Below, one piece after another: positions 34,294 through 44,498 of a DNA stretch of 64,000 bases. Under the pieces are notes generated by a model, which was given only the letters and a program-made list of their open reading frames with translations, made no database searches and had not been told where the DNA came from. Origin of the DNA: Raphanus sativus (lineage: Eukaryota; Streptophyta; Magnoliopsida; Brassicales; Brassicaceae); NCBI RefSeq assembly GCF_000801105.2, contig NC_079511.1:17817792-17881791 (forward strand), given 5' to 3'. The translations under genes were made by a program, and so were the position numbers. Numbering within the stretch: the first letter of the stretch is position 1; each line of letters begins with the position of its first letter.

Positions 34294-34947
34294 TTAGGCA
34301 ATGGTCAAGCCGGCCACTCCCTTTATTACTTTGGACGTGACTTCTTTGGATTCCTCCTTATTTTCTTCAGCCTTATTGGCTTTAGGAGGTCTCATCTCAC
34401 TGGTTTTCTTTAGCAACTCATTATTCTTCTCAGCTAGTAATAGGCATGAGATCAAACTTGTATAAGTGGTGAAGCCTTTTTCTCTGTATATATGTTGTAA
34501 CAACAGATCCTTTGGATTGGTTGTGAGGAAGGTCTTTTCCAGTAAATCCTCCTCTGTTATCTCTCCACCACATAGTTTCAATTTAGAAACGATTTTGATT
34601 AGAGCTGAATTATATTCATCCACAGACTTAAAGTCCTGGAATCTGAGATTCATCCACTCATGCCTAGCCTTTGGTAATAACACTATTTTATATCTGGATT
34701 TTAACTCTGTCCAAAGGTCTAGAGGGTTCCCAATATTTAGATACTGATCTCTGAGATCCTCAGTGAGATGGTGGCGAATAATCGTTATTGCCCTATATTT
34801 TTCACTTTCAGTTGCATAATCGCCCTTGATGATACATCTGCCAAGTCCTCTTAACTTCAGGAAAATCGCAGTGTTCATTGCCCATTCTAAATAATTATCT
34901 CCAGAGAGATTAAGGGCAGCATATTCAAGGTTATTGATTTTCGACAT
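34294..34947 (-). CDS. copia gag (UBN2-type), C-terminally truncated
   Basis: I place the start at MSKINNLEYAALN (34947), not at the longer upstream frame, because this matches copia gag N-termini. The protein of 217 residues has LSGDNYLEWAMNTAIFLK, a central IRHHLTEDLRDQYLNI, LWTELKSRYKIVLLPKARHE and YREKGFTTYTSLISCLLLAE, the pattern of the UBN2 retrotransposon gag family that is abundant in Brassica. It ends after a Glu/Lys-rich stretch without the zinc knuckle and protease that should follow. It would form at most part of a capsid protein. Confidence 0.8.
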   Translation of the reverse strand: MSKINNLEYAALNLSGDNYLEWAMNTAIFLKLRGLGRCIIKGDYATESEKYRAITIIRHHLTEDLRDQYLNIGNPLDLWTELKSRYKIVLLPKARHEWMNLRFQDFKSVDEYNSALIKIVSKLKLCGGEITEEDLLEKTFLTTNPKDLLLQHIYREKGFTTYTSLISCLLLAEKNNELLKKTSEMRPPKANKAEENKEESKEVTSKVIKGVAGLTIA

Positions 34948-36561
34948 CTGAAAACAAACATATATATATATACTTTTAGAAAATTTTATAACTTTATATA
35001 AATTATATATGTCACACGGACCAGAAAAAAAAATTTCTAACAAGTTTTTAGATGATGCAAACAATATGATCAAGGTTATAATGCATTAAGTCATACGACC
35101 ATACGAGATGGATGCAAGCCATACGGCTAGTATGAGAATGATCCATACGACCATACTATATGATGCATTCGAATTCAAAATTTAAAAAGTGATTTTACTA
35201 CATGATGTAATTTTATCAAAACCGATTTTATATTTTAAACACCTTAGCAAACGATTTCTAAAGTGATCATGAAAGCATGGAGCATCATATGATTCATTCT
35301 AACACCTTAACTGATCATGTTTTATTTACCTTAGCACCTTAGCAATATGTAAGCTATATGGTTTAATTATGCAATCTTACTATCAACCTAGGCGATTTAT
35401 ATGAGTTTATAATGCAATCGTTTAATCACCTTAGCAAGATGGTTTCTAAGTTTGATTTATAAAACATGACTAAGCAATCAATCAATTTATTCTAGCAACT
35501 TAAGTGATCAAACATGCTAGCAACTTAATGATAATAACCGGCTATCAACCTAAAGATCATCATGAAATTTCAATCAATTCTTTCAACCTAATAATGCGAT
35601 TTATCAAGTGACTCAAAGTTTCAACATGCTGATCGATTTTATAAAAACAATATAAACTTTGAAATAAAAATCTTAACAATCGGATTTAATCGGATTCAAT
35701 TTCAAGTATGCGATTTTAACAATCGTAATTCAAATCGGATTCTAGATATTTAAACAATCAATCTAGCATCTTAATATTTTCAATATGATCGAATCAAAAC
35801 AATCAAACAATTTCAAGATAAACATATTCAAAACAATTTTATTTTAGGGTTTTAAAATCGGTTTTACATGATATGCGGATTGTATATATGTGGTTTTAGG
35901 GTTTGATGATTTAGGGATATGATCAATATATCAAGGTGATTAAGGGACACAATATGATCATAAGATTTAGGATGATCATAGGATTTTTGAGATTCAAAAC
36001 TTTGTAGGGTTTTTAGTTTCAATACCTCATAGGGTTTTGAGTTTAATTGTTTGAAATAATCTCTATCGGACTTGAGAACTCCGATTTACTCAAGTAAGAG
36101 TTTTGGGATCTATTAACTTAGGGTTTCAATTTAGGGATTTCATATTTTAGGGTTTAACCTTGAGAAATTAACCAATTTGATTTATAGGTTCTTTTAGGGT
36201 TTCAGATTTTATTTACCTCAGATTTAGAAGGGTTGAACCAGACCACCAAAGAGAAGGATCAAGAGGTGGTACAGGCCGCAAAACGGAAGCTCCTTGGTCG
36301 GATGGCTTATCGGACGCAGATGAGCTAGTACAGTGGCCGGATGAGCTTGCCGGGTACGAGCAGGCTGGTCGGACTGTTTCTTCATCGGAAAAGATGGAGA
36401 ACTGGTAGGATTGATCTCGAACCAGGAAGGTTCCGAACCAGAAAAAGGAAAGAGGGGATTAGGGTTTTGTGATCGGAAAGATTTAAATCCGGAAAAGGAA
36501 AAGTTTGTTGTCAGGGAATTTATGGTTTTTGTGGTGGTCGGATTTAGCTAGAGTTCTAGAG
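34948..36561 (-). other. Leader of the copia remnant
   Basis: AT-rich, no ORF of note. Short words recur in degenerate form on the plus strand: CCATACGA-type words at 35090-35160 and CTTAGCA/CTAGCAACTTA words at 35280-35560. A purine-rich GGTCGGATG-type stretch lies at 36290-36400. Confidence 0.5.
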
Positions 36562-36579
36562 GCTATCATGCTGATAACG

Positions 36580-36886
36580 TGTTGTGAAATAGTGAGAAAA
36601 GGTTATCTTATTTCATTAGCAAAAAGCTCTTTATATATAAGTATTTAGACCGTCATAAATAGACCGTCATAAAATAAATAGAAATATAGCAATTCCTAAT
36701 ATAACTAGGAAAAAGTAAATCATAATCCAACTAGGAAAAAGTAAATACAAAATATGGAAATGATACAAAGTAAATAGGAAAGGAAAACATCATGGCCACC
36801 ATTCTCTCTCTCTCATGTGGCTGCCGGTAACTCTATTTTCATTGATTGGACCTGATTATGGGTCGTCCACCATATGATTTATAACA
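36580..36886 (-). repeat. 5' LTR of the copia remnant
   Basis: Plus-strand reading TGTTGTGAAATAG...ATTTATAACA. The adjoining minus-strand primer-site-like CGTTATCAGCATGATAGCC fits a copia LTR. Based on one LTR only, so the boundary at 36886 is inferred. Confidence 0.6.
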
Positions 36887-37085
36887 GTTTATTGATTATT
36901 CTGTTTCGATATGGTTTGCCAGACCATCTCTAATTTAAATAATAGAATAACGGTCTAATGTAAAAGGAAAATATATGGAAAATTTATTTATTTTATTAGT
37001 TAAGTTTTTCTTAAATCCGGACACATAGAGGTCTACAAGAATCCGAAGTTCATTTTAATGGGATGTACATAAAGCAGAGAAAGCA
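36887..37085. other. 3' flank of the hydrolase gene
   Basis: AT-rich, with no feature beyond the probable 3' UTR. Confidence 0.5.
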
Positions 37086-38203
37086 TTAGTGCCCACGCAG
37101 CAAATGTTGATGTAACCAATTCCTCATGACAGAAAAAGCTTCCTCCGCGTCTCTATCATCTTCCGGTGTCTCCGGCCGGTGAACGAAGCCGTGGCCTCTT
37201 CCTTCAAACACCACAACCTTTGACCCATCACCAGTCTTCTCCTTAATTTCCTTCAAACCCTCCAGTTGGCAAAGCGGGTCTGTGTCCCCGGCGATGAACA
37301 AGACCGGGACGTTCACGTCTCCGGCCACCACAGAGTCTATTCTCGTGCCATAGAAAGAAATTCCGGTGCTGAAGTAACCGTTCTTGTCGGCGGCTAAAAT
37401 GTCCACCACGCGTCCACCCCCAAAACAGAATCCTATCACTCCCAGCTTCTTGGATATCCCAGCCGCTGCAAACTCATCAACCATCCATTCGGTCAAGGTC
37501 CTTATGTCGTTTCGGATCCGGTTCAGGTCATGTCCTCTTCTCCATTCCTCGTATTCAGACTCTGGTCGGTTTTCCGACCATGGATCTCCACGGAACAGAT
37601 CCGGGACAAGAACACTGTCTCAAAACAAAAGAATACATTTGCAATTTGAATCATCAAGTGTGGAATTTGAGATAGAAAGAAGAAAATGAAGAAGACGGAT
37701 ACTTGTAGCCATTGCAAGCGACGCGATAAGCGAAGTCGCGGGTGGAGGAATCTTGGAAGCCGAAGACATCAGAGAGTAGGATCAATCCAGTTTCGTTGTT
37801 ATTCTTTACCGCCGTTAACAGGTGAGCTTCGACGCTGTCAATTAACACTTCTGTTCTGTTAACAAGCTCACACGTTTCTTCTTCATCATTGTCTACCTTC
37901 AAGTTAACGGCGCCGTCAGAGGTTTCGAGCGCAGAAGGTTTTTCCATAGACCGTTGTTTCCGGGAACACCTCGTGATATGTTTACCGATCTGAAAAAGAA
38001 TTGAGTTTAAACCCAATCAATACTTAAGATTTTTAGTCCTTTTATTTCTGAGTGAAAATGACAAAACGGGATATGCAGAGATGTACAGAGGGAGGGTGAG
38101 GTAAAAGGCACGAGGGGTGCAGACGGTGGCTGCGGTAGCGGTTGAACAGTGGTTGTGCTCCGGTTTTAGTGGAGTAGGAAAGAGATGCCAAGGATGCAGC
38201 CAT
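37086..38203 (-). CDS. Dienelactone hydrolase family protein, plastid-type (3 exons)
   Basis: Host gene. My model is complement of 37086-37614, 37703-37989 and 38087-38203: 310 residues, with GT-AG introns and consistent phases. The first donor is the least certain. The N-terminus (MAASLASLSYSTKTG, rich in Ser/Arg/His) looks like a plastid transit peptide. The alpha/beta-hydrolase fold has the Cys nucleophile in GFCFGGG, Asp in AGDTDPLC and His in GRGHGFVHR, the Cys-Asp-His triad of dienelactone hydrolases. VLVPDLFRGDPW spans the last splice. Family members hydrolyse dienelactone-like esters; the plant substrate is not known. It resembles the Arabidopsis plastid homologue AT1G35420 (from memory). 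All exons are open, so it may be functional although surrounded by transposons. Confidence 0.85.
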
Positions 38204-38546
38204 TGTAGGTATCTTTCCAGGATCAAGGGTCCAGAACTTTCCCAATAATTTGTTTGGATATTTGTTCTTGAAATATCTAAGTAACTAGTGGAGGAGACTG
38301 CGATTAGAATAATATGCTTTTCTTGATATGAAAAGAAAATTTCATGTAGTGCTTTCTTCTTTTCTTTTGTCATTTCAAAGATTAATCAAGGGAGAATTGC
38401 CAAGTGTGACTCAAAACTTGGAGTCAAACCCAAAAGAATACCCAAATTTGGGTCAAAATCAAAAGTAATTTAAAAGGCTATTGAAATTACAACTATCTCC
38501 TTGTGAACAAACAAAAAATGGATTTTTTTACGTTTCTACCCCTCGC

Positions 38547-39056
38547 AAGTCGTCTGTTTAGACGACTTGAAAATAAGTCGTCCAGACGACTTAATTATTC
38601 TTAAACATAATTTAAAAATTTTGTAAAAAATATTTTGATAAGTGAAAAATTGGAATTATGTAATTAACATATGTCTTAAGAGATATAAATTAATATATAA
38701 CAAATTTCAATTGTTTTCAGCCCAGATGAGTGAAAGTAGTGAGTCATGATATTCTTTAGTTTATGTTTCATCAACATATGTTGTAGTATTGTATGTGTTC
38801 TTAGGGTTAGATTTTGGAAAGTATTAAAACCGTTTTTGAAATTTTTTAAAATTACCAAAGCGTGTTCATTTCTGTGTATAGTAAACACTATTGAAGTATA
38901 ATTTGATTTTATAACGTGGTTAGTAAGTTAATTTAGTCATTTTAGTTTAGGGGTTCATTTTAGGGTCTGGGACGACTTAATATTTAGTCTTCTGTGCACA
39001 GACGACTAAATATTAGGTCGTCTGATGTACATTATCAGCCAGAATAAGTCGTCTAA
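38547..39056. repeat. GACGACTT motif clusters, arrays 1 and 2 (left flank)
   Basis: 38547-38593 and 38971-39056: AAGTCGTC and GACGACTT copies, often as inverted pairs. The sequence between them is AT-rich and shows no gene. Confidence 0.85.
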
Positions 39057-39125
39057 ACCGGACCAAACCTTAAAGTTTACCAATGTACTTTTAAAGCTAA
39101 CCGGATTATTTACCCAATATATAAG

Positions 39126-39917
39126 GTGATTTTTTTTTTTTCATTTTCCGCGAAATTCAGAAACCCTAACAGTTCTCTCTCACAGGCGATATCAAAGGCG
39201 ATTCGAATTCCCACTATTTCCGAACAAACCATCGTTCTCAACGTCGGCTATCTATCTCACTTCATTCTCACCGTTGTCGCCGCAGCTTCTTCTAACCCTA
39301 GCGCCGCCGATTCCTCTAAACCCTAGCGCCCCCGCTTCTACTATTTCCGAACAAACCGTCCCCCTCGCCACCGTGCTCACCAACGTTCTCACCGCCGCTT
39401 CCTCTAAACACTAGCTAGCACCGCCGCTTCTTCTAAACCCTAGCGCCGTCACTTCTTCTCTGTAAACCGTAGCGCCGTTTCTCTCTAAACCCTAACGCCG
39501 GTAAGTCATCAATCTCGAGGAAAAGATGAACATAAAACATTGTCTCTATCAATTTACTCACTCTCACCGTTTCACGTTTATTTTTCAGATCTATAACCAC
39601 AATAACGAGTACTCCAACTCCTTCTGCGACTAATCAGGTCCGCTTGAAATTTTTCTACTGGAAGACTTGTAAGTAAGTCGTCTGGAAAGTCTTCCAACTG
39701 GACGACTTAGTAGACGACTTAAATATAAGTCTTTCATTTGGAAGACTTTCCAGACGACTTAAATATAAGTCGTCAACTAAGTCGTCCAGTTGGACGACTT
39801 TCCAGACGACTTTAATATAAGTCGTCTACTAAGTCGTCTGGAGTAATAATTAAGGCGTGATTGATTTAGCTTGTGTTCTGACTTCTATTGTTGTCTTTGA
39901 TTATTTTGCAGACAAAA
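39126..39917 (+). promoter_or_regulatory. Probable 5' leader and first intron of the Ulp1-like gene, with array 3
   Basis: A C-rich leader with repeated AAACCCTAGCGCC words (39160-39500) looks like a transcribed 5' UTR. A GTAAGTC donor near 39500 is possible, and the last acceptor TTTTGCAG ends at 39910. Array 3 (39661-39845) lies in this non-coding part, with about ten GACGACTT/AAGTCGTC words. Confidence 0.5.
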
Positions 39918-40783
39918 ATGATGGATATTCCAGAACTCCCCCGTAGGTTATACACATTAGGGGAAGAGCCAGAACCCCAGCATAGCATTTCGTATCATAC
40001 GGATAACAAGAAGTTGCATACTGCTCTTAGGGAAGCTCTCACTGATGATGAATTTGAAGAGCTCAAGGAGTCGAGTTTGAGAGTTTTCATCAAGTTCAAG
40101 GAGCAGGGATTTGGTTGGGCTTCAAGGCTGGTTCACTACATGCTCTGTTTAAAGCTGGACATTAAGAAGAAGTACGAGATGTGGTCTCTCGTTGGTCCAG
40201 AACCTGTGAGGTTTTCACTGTTAGAGTTTGAAAACCTCACTAGTCTAAACTGCGAGTACATCGAGGACCTTGAGACACCAAAATGTAAAGTTATCAAAGA
40301 GATGGTTTCTTTCTGGGGGATGATGGGAGTTCATCTGGAAGCTGGGCCAACTACTGATCAGATAATAGCAGCACTGAAGAGATGCGGGGATTGGTCCACG
40401 GAAGATCGCAAGCGGCTCGCGTACCTTTCCATCTTCACTGGATTCATTGAAGGGAGAAAGTTTTCAACCGCTACACAATCTACTCTGGCAAGGCTAGTGA
40501 TGGATTTAGAACGGTTTGAGAATTATCCATGGGGGAGAGTCGCGTTTAAGGTGCTGATGGACTCTTTGTGGAACAAAGAGATTACTGGCTGTTACACCGT
40601 GGATGGGTTTATACAAGTTCTTCAGGTCTGGGCGTACACAGCTATGCCGGGAATGGGTGCTAGTATTGGTAGTCCCAGAGTAAACAGTCCGTCTCCACCG
40701 ATTCTGGCTTACGAGGGCAGCAGAGGCCGCAGATTCATGAAAGCTGCTATCTTGAGTCAGGTACCTTTCCATCTTCACTTAAT

Positions 40784-41202
40784 TAAGTTGTCTGGAAAGT
40801 CTTCCAGCTGGACGACTTAGTAGACGACTTATTATAAGTCGTCTGGAAGGTCTTCCAGCTGGACGACTTAGTAGACGACTTATAATAAGTCGTCTGGAAA
40901 GTCTTCCAGCTGGACGACTTAGTAGACGACTTAATATAAGTCGTCTGGAAGGTCTTCCAGCTGGACGACTTAGTAGACGACTTATAATAAGTCGTCTGGA
41001 AAGTCTTTCAGCTGGACGACTTAGTAGACGACTTATTATAAGTCGTCTGGAAGGTCTTCCAGCTGGACGACTTAGTAGACGACTTATAATAAGTCGTCTG
41101 GAAGGTCTTCCAGCTGGACGACTTAGTAGACGACTTATAATAAGTCGTCTGGAAGGTCGTCCAGCTGGACGACTTAGTAGATGACTTATAATTAAGTCGT
41201 CT
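40784..41202. repeat. 51-bp tandem array of paired GACGACTT motifs (array 4, intron)
   Basis: About eight units of 51 bp (AAGTCGTC starts at 40836, 40887 and so on). Each unit has one AAGTCGTC, two GACGACTT and an inner CTGGAAGGTCTTCCAG palindrome. The array lies between a GTACCT donor at 40761 and a TACTGCAG acceptor at 41254. Confidence 0.93.
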
Positions 41203-42087
41203 ATTTAGTATTTGTTTCAAATATCTAACTCGATTCTTCTTCTATTTACTGCAGACCCGCGTGATCAACTTTGTTGAGAAGGACATTAGTGAAATGTGGC
41301 CAAAATGGGACTCTGAGGTTGAGGACGTGCCCGCGGACAACATCATTAAAGTCATGTATGATCGGAGACCGTGGAAGTGGACCATGGATTGCTGGGAAGT
41401 CACTGGTACAAAACCTAAGGTTGTGACTCCATCGAAAAGAGCCAAAGAGATGGTTGTGGTGGAGGTGGAGGAGGAGGAGGAAGACAATCAGAGACCTCAG
41501 AAGAAAGCTCGTAAAGAGGCTCCTAAATAGGCTCCTAAAGAGGCTCCTAAAGAGGCTAGAGAAGAGGCTATAGAAGAGGCTAGTTGGGTGACCAGAGAGG
41601 AGTTGGAAAATATGTTCAAGGACTTAGTTGACGTGATGAAAGATGGGTTTAAGGAAGTGCATCAGGGAGATTAGGAAGATGTCTGATATATTGGAAGTTG
41701 TGGAGAAGAAGGTTGGTGTCACCAATCAGGCTACCCCTACACCTCTAACCAAACAGGCTACCCCTCAAGCCAAAGAAACCGGGGTTAGTAACAAACAGCC
41801 TACCCCTCAAGCCACAGAAACCGGGGTTAGTAACAAACAGGCTACCCCTACACCTCAAACCAATCAGCCTACTCCTCAAACCAGACAGCCTACTCCTCAA
41901 AAGGATCTGCCTACACTTCAAACCAATCATCCTACTCCTCAAACCAGACAGCCTACTCCTCAAAAGGCAAAGCCTACTCCTCAAAAGAAACAGCCTTCTC
42001 CTCAAACGAAACAGCCTACTCCTCAAAAGAAACAGCCTTCTCCTCTGCCCAAAGAGGTTAGTATCAAATCCTCTCCCAACAAGAATT

Positions 42088-42353
42088 AAGTCGTCCAGGG
42101 TCTTCTAGTTGTCCAGACGACTTAAATAAAAGTTGTCTGGACGACTAGTTGACCCTGGACGACTTAAACGTAAGTTGTCTGGACGACTAGTTGACCACGG
42201 ACGACTTAAAATTAAGTCGTCCGTGGTCAACTAGTCGTCCAGACAACTTACGTTTAAGTCGTCCAGGGTTAACTAGTCGTCCAGACAACTTTTATTTAAG
42301 TCGTCCAGGGTCAACTAGTCGTCCAGACAACTTTTATTTAAGTCGTCCAGGGT
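42088..42353. repeat. GACGACTT array 5 (intron)
   Basis: Inverted halves: GACGACTT-type words dominate before 42210 and AAGTCGTCC words after it, so the array folds back on itself. An apparent ORF at 42191 (LSRPGLTSRPDN) is just the translation of this array. Confidence 0.85.
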
Positions 42354-42951
42354 TAACTTGTGTGCAACTTTTATTGCAGAGATTGTTGCCGGAGGATACA
42401 ACAGATGAGGCGATCTCGGTATATAAGATCTTGCCGGAGGATAAAGTAGATGGTGTCACCTCCAAAGAGATTGTTCCTCTCACTTCCACTGACCAACCGA
42501 GCTTCGCTTCCAACGATCAACAACCGAGCTTCGCTTCCACTGATCCAAGCGTTCCAGTTTCAGAACCGAGCCTGGTTGTATTGGACAAAACAGCTCCCAC
42601 TGCTTCTGTGCGTGCAAGGAGTGAACGAAAGAAGAAACCTGCTCCCACGCAGATATCTCCTTATACGGCAGAGAGAAAGAAACTCCTTAGAGTGGCAAAG
42701 TATAATCCATTTCCCACACTAAACAGACCTAAGTTGAAGGAGCTTGCTGATTGGTTGAAAACTGATCCGTAAGTGATTGCTTTACCCATAATAGCTTGAT
42801 TTAGTCTACCAAAACTGATTGCTTTTTTGTTTGCAGTCATTATTTCACTAAGCAAGAGGACAAACCACGTACATCACCAACTTGGTGGTATCACATCCTC
42901 CGGACACCCAAAGGATGGCTGGAAGACGTAGTAAGTCTTCTGCTTATCTTT

Positions 42952-43200
42952 AAGTCGTCTGGTAACTTGTCTTTGTATAGATTTGTAAATATATAAGTCG
43001 TCTGGAAGGTTTCCAGCTGGACGACTTACCAATAAGTCGTCTGGAAGGTTTTCCAGCTGGACGACTTACCAATAAGTCGTCTGGAAGGTTTTCCAGCTGG
43101 ACGACTTACAAATAAGTCGTCTGGAAGGTTTTCCAGCTGGACGACTTACAAATAAGTCGTCTGGTAGGTTTGGACGACTTAAATAAAAGTCGTCTGGAAG
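42952..43200. repeat. 40-bp tandem GACGACTT array 6 (intron)
   Basis: Units of 40 bp (AAGTCGT at 43033 and 43073) with AAGTCGTCTGGAAGG and CCAGCTGGACGACTTA halves. Placed just before the final Ulp1 exon. Confidence 0.9.
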
Positions 43201-44093
43201 GTTCTAACTTGTATTATTTTATATGCAGCATATAGATGCTTGGATTAATGTGCTGAGGCAGAGGTATCAGGAGAACCCACAAGCTTTCCGGAGCGAGCGA
43301 ATGTGCTTCCTGGATCACAACTTTTCCCAGTCTTGGAGAGACCAGTATCTGTTCTTCAAAGCATCGGAACCTGATCACAAAGGTTTAGGAAGAATGCTAC
43401 CTGGTGGAGCGTCGAGTTTTTACGACGGATCAAAGCCTTCATTTTGCCAATCAAACAAGAAGTGGGGGGAGGACATTGATGATATCTATGCGCCATTGAA
43501 CTTGGACAACAAACATTGGGTTGCTATTTGGATATCGATCCCTAAGAGGCACATAGTCGTCTGGGACAGCATACCTACATCTAGCATACCAGAAGCATGG
43601 GATGAGATAATGGAGCCTTTTCTCGAGATGGTCCCTTATCTGCTTGTTGAGTGCGCATACACCGACGAATTACGGGTCAAATACGGGTTAGAGCGATACA
43701 CATATGAGAGACGGCTGAAAGATGTACCCACGGCCAACAATGGTGATTGTGGCGTGTACGCTCTAAAGTACATTGAATGTCATGCTCTTGGGGTCCCCTT
43801 TAGCCCTAAAGACTTTGCTAGGTCCAATGCGAAGAATATGAGGGATAATATGGCGGTGGTTATATGGACGGAGCTTGTTGATCAGCATTTGAAAGATAAT
43901 GAGGATGGTGATATGTTCGTGGGCATGTATGATTAGATTTGTGTATGGCTTTGAACTTGTCTTTGTATAGATTTTCTAACTTGTGTATGATTTGTGTATT
44001 TGTATTTGAACTTGTCGTTGTATAGATTTTCTAACTTGTGTATGATTTATTTGAACTTGTCTTTGTATAGATTTGTAAATATATAAGTCGTCT

Positions 44094-44498
44094 AGTAGGT
44101 TTGGACGACTAACAAATAAGTCGTCCGGAAGGTTTTCCAGCTGGACGACTTACACTGGACGACTTAGTAAAAGGTCGTCTAAAAAAAATAGTAGAAGGTA
44201 GTCTAAAAATAAAAATAGTAGAAGGTAGTCTAAAAATAAAATACACTGGACGACTTAGTAAAAGGTCCCTAAAAAAATACACTTGAAGGGATAGTAGAAG
44301 GTAGTCTAAAAATAAAATACACTGGACGACTTAGTAGAAGGTCGTCTAAAAATAAAATACACTGGACGACTTAGTAGAAGGTCTTCTGGACGACTTACTT
44401 GAAGGTTATCTGGTAGACGAAACACTGGACGACTTAACAATTAGTCGTCTGGACGGGTAATCAAGACTGGACGACTTAAATTTAGGTCGTCAGGACAA
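44094..44498. repeat. GACGACTT array 7 between the convergent genes
   Basis: Degenerate units with GGACGACTTAGTA and AAGGTCGTCTAAAAA. It lies between the Ulp1 stop (43936) and the transposase stop (44499). The stretch 43937-44093 has repeated TTGTCTTTGTATAGATTT words and no gene. Confidence 0.85.

Larger units (their letters stand above)
34294..36886 (-). mobile_element. Ty1/copia remnant on the minus strand
   Basis: Reading the minus strand: a 307-bp LTR (36580-36886, TG...CA), a primer-site-like CGTTATCAGCATGATAGCC, a leader of about 1.6 kb, then a gag without pol. No second LTR is seen, so the 3' part was lost, probably to the E4 insertion or a deletion. Confidence 0.7.
39918..43936 (+). 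pseudogene. DUF1985-Ulp1 (C48) protease gene of the MULE, VANC/Kaonashi-like
   Basis: Exons by splice sites: 39918-40760, from 41255, 42380-42768, 42837-42930, 43229-43936. Exon 1 (281 codons) is a DUF1985 domain: LRVFIKFKEQGFGWASRLVH, VGPEPVRFSLLEFENLTSLN and YPWGRVAFKVLMDSL. The middle is acidic, then Pro/Thr/Gln-rich repeats (QPTPQKKQPSPQ). The last exon is a Ulp1-type cysteine protease with His at 43514 (NKHWV), Asp at 43565 (VVWDS) and Cys at 43748 (NGDCGVY). Breaks: TAG at 41528-41530 in a GAG context, and a one-base frameshift near 41657. Such proteins accompany Mutator-like elements in crucifers; VANC relatives are anti-silencing factors in Arabidopsis. Function here is inferred. Confidence 0.82.

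Noticed and set aside
34294..35073. Longer 259-residue start of the copia gag
   Set aside because: The upstream 42 codons are Ile/Lys/Phe-rich leader sequence; the family N-terminus begins at MSKINN (34947).
40784..41202. CRISPR-like array
   Set aside because: Eukaryotic intron with direct tandem units and no unique spacers.
42191..42375. N-terminal part of an ORF with LSRPGLTSRPDN repeats
   Set aside because: It is the translation of GACGACTT array 5, upstream of a good splice acceptor at 42379.
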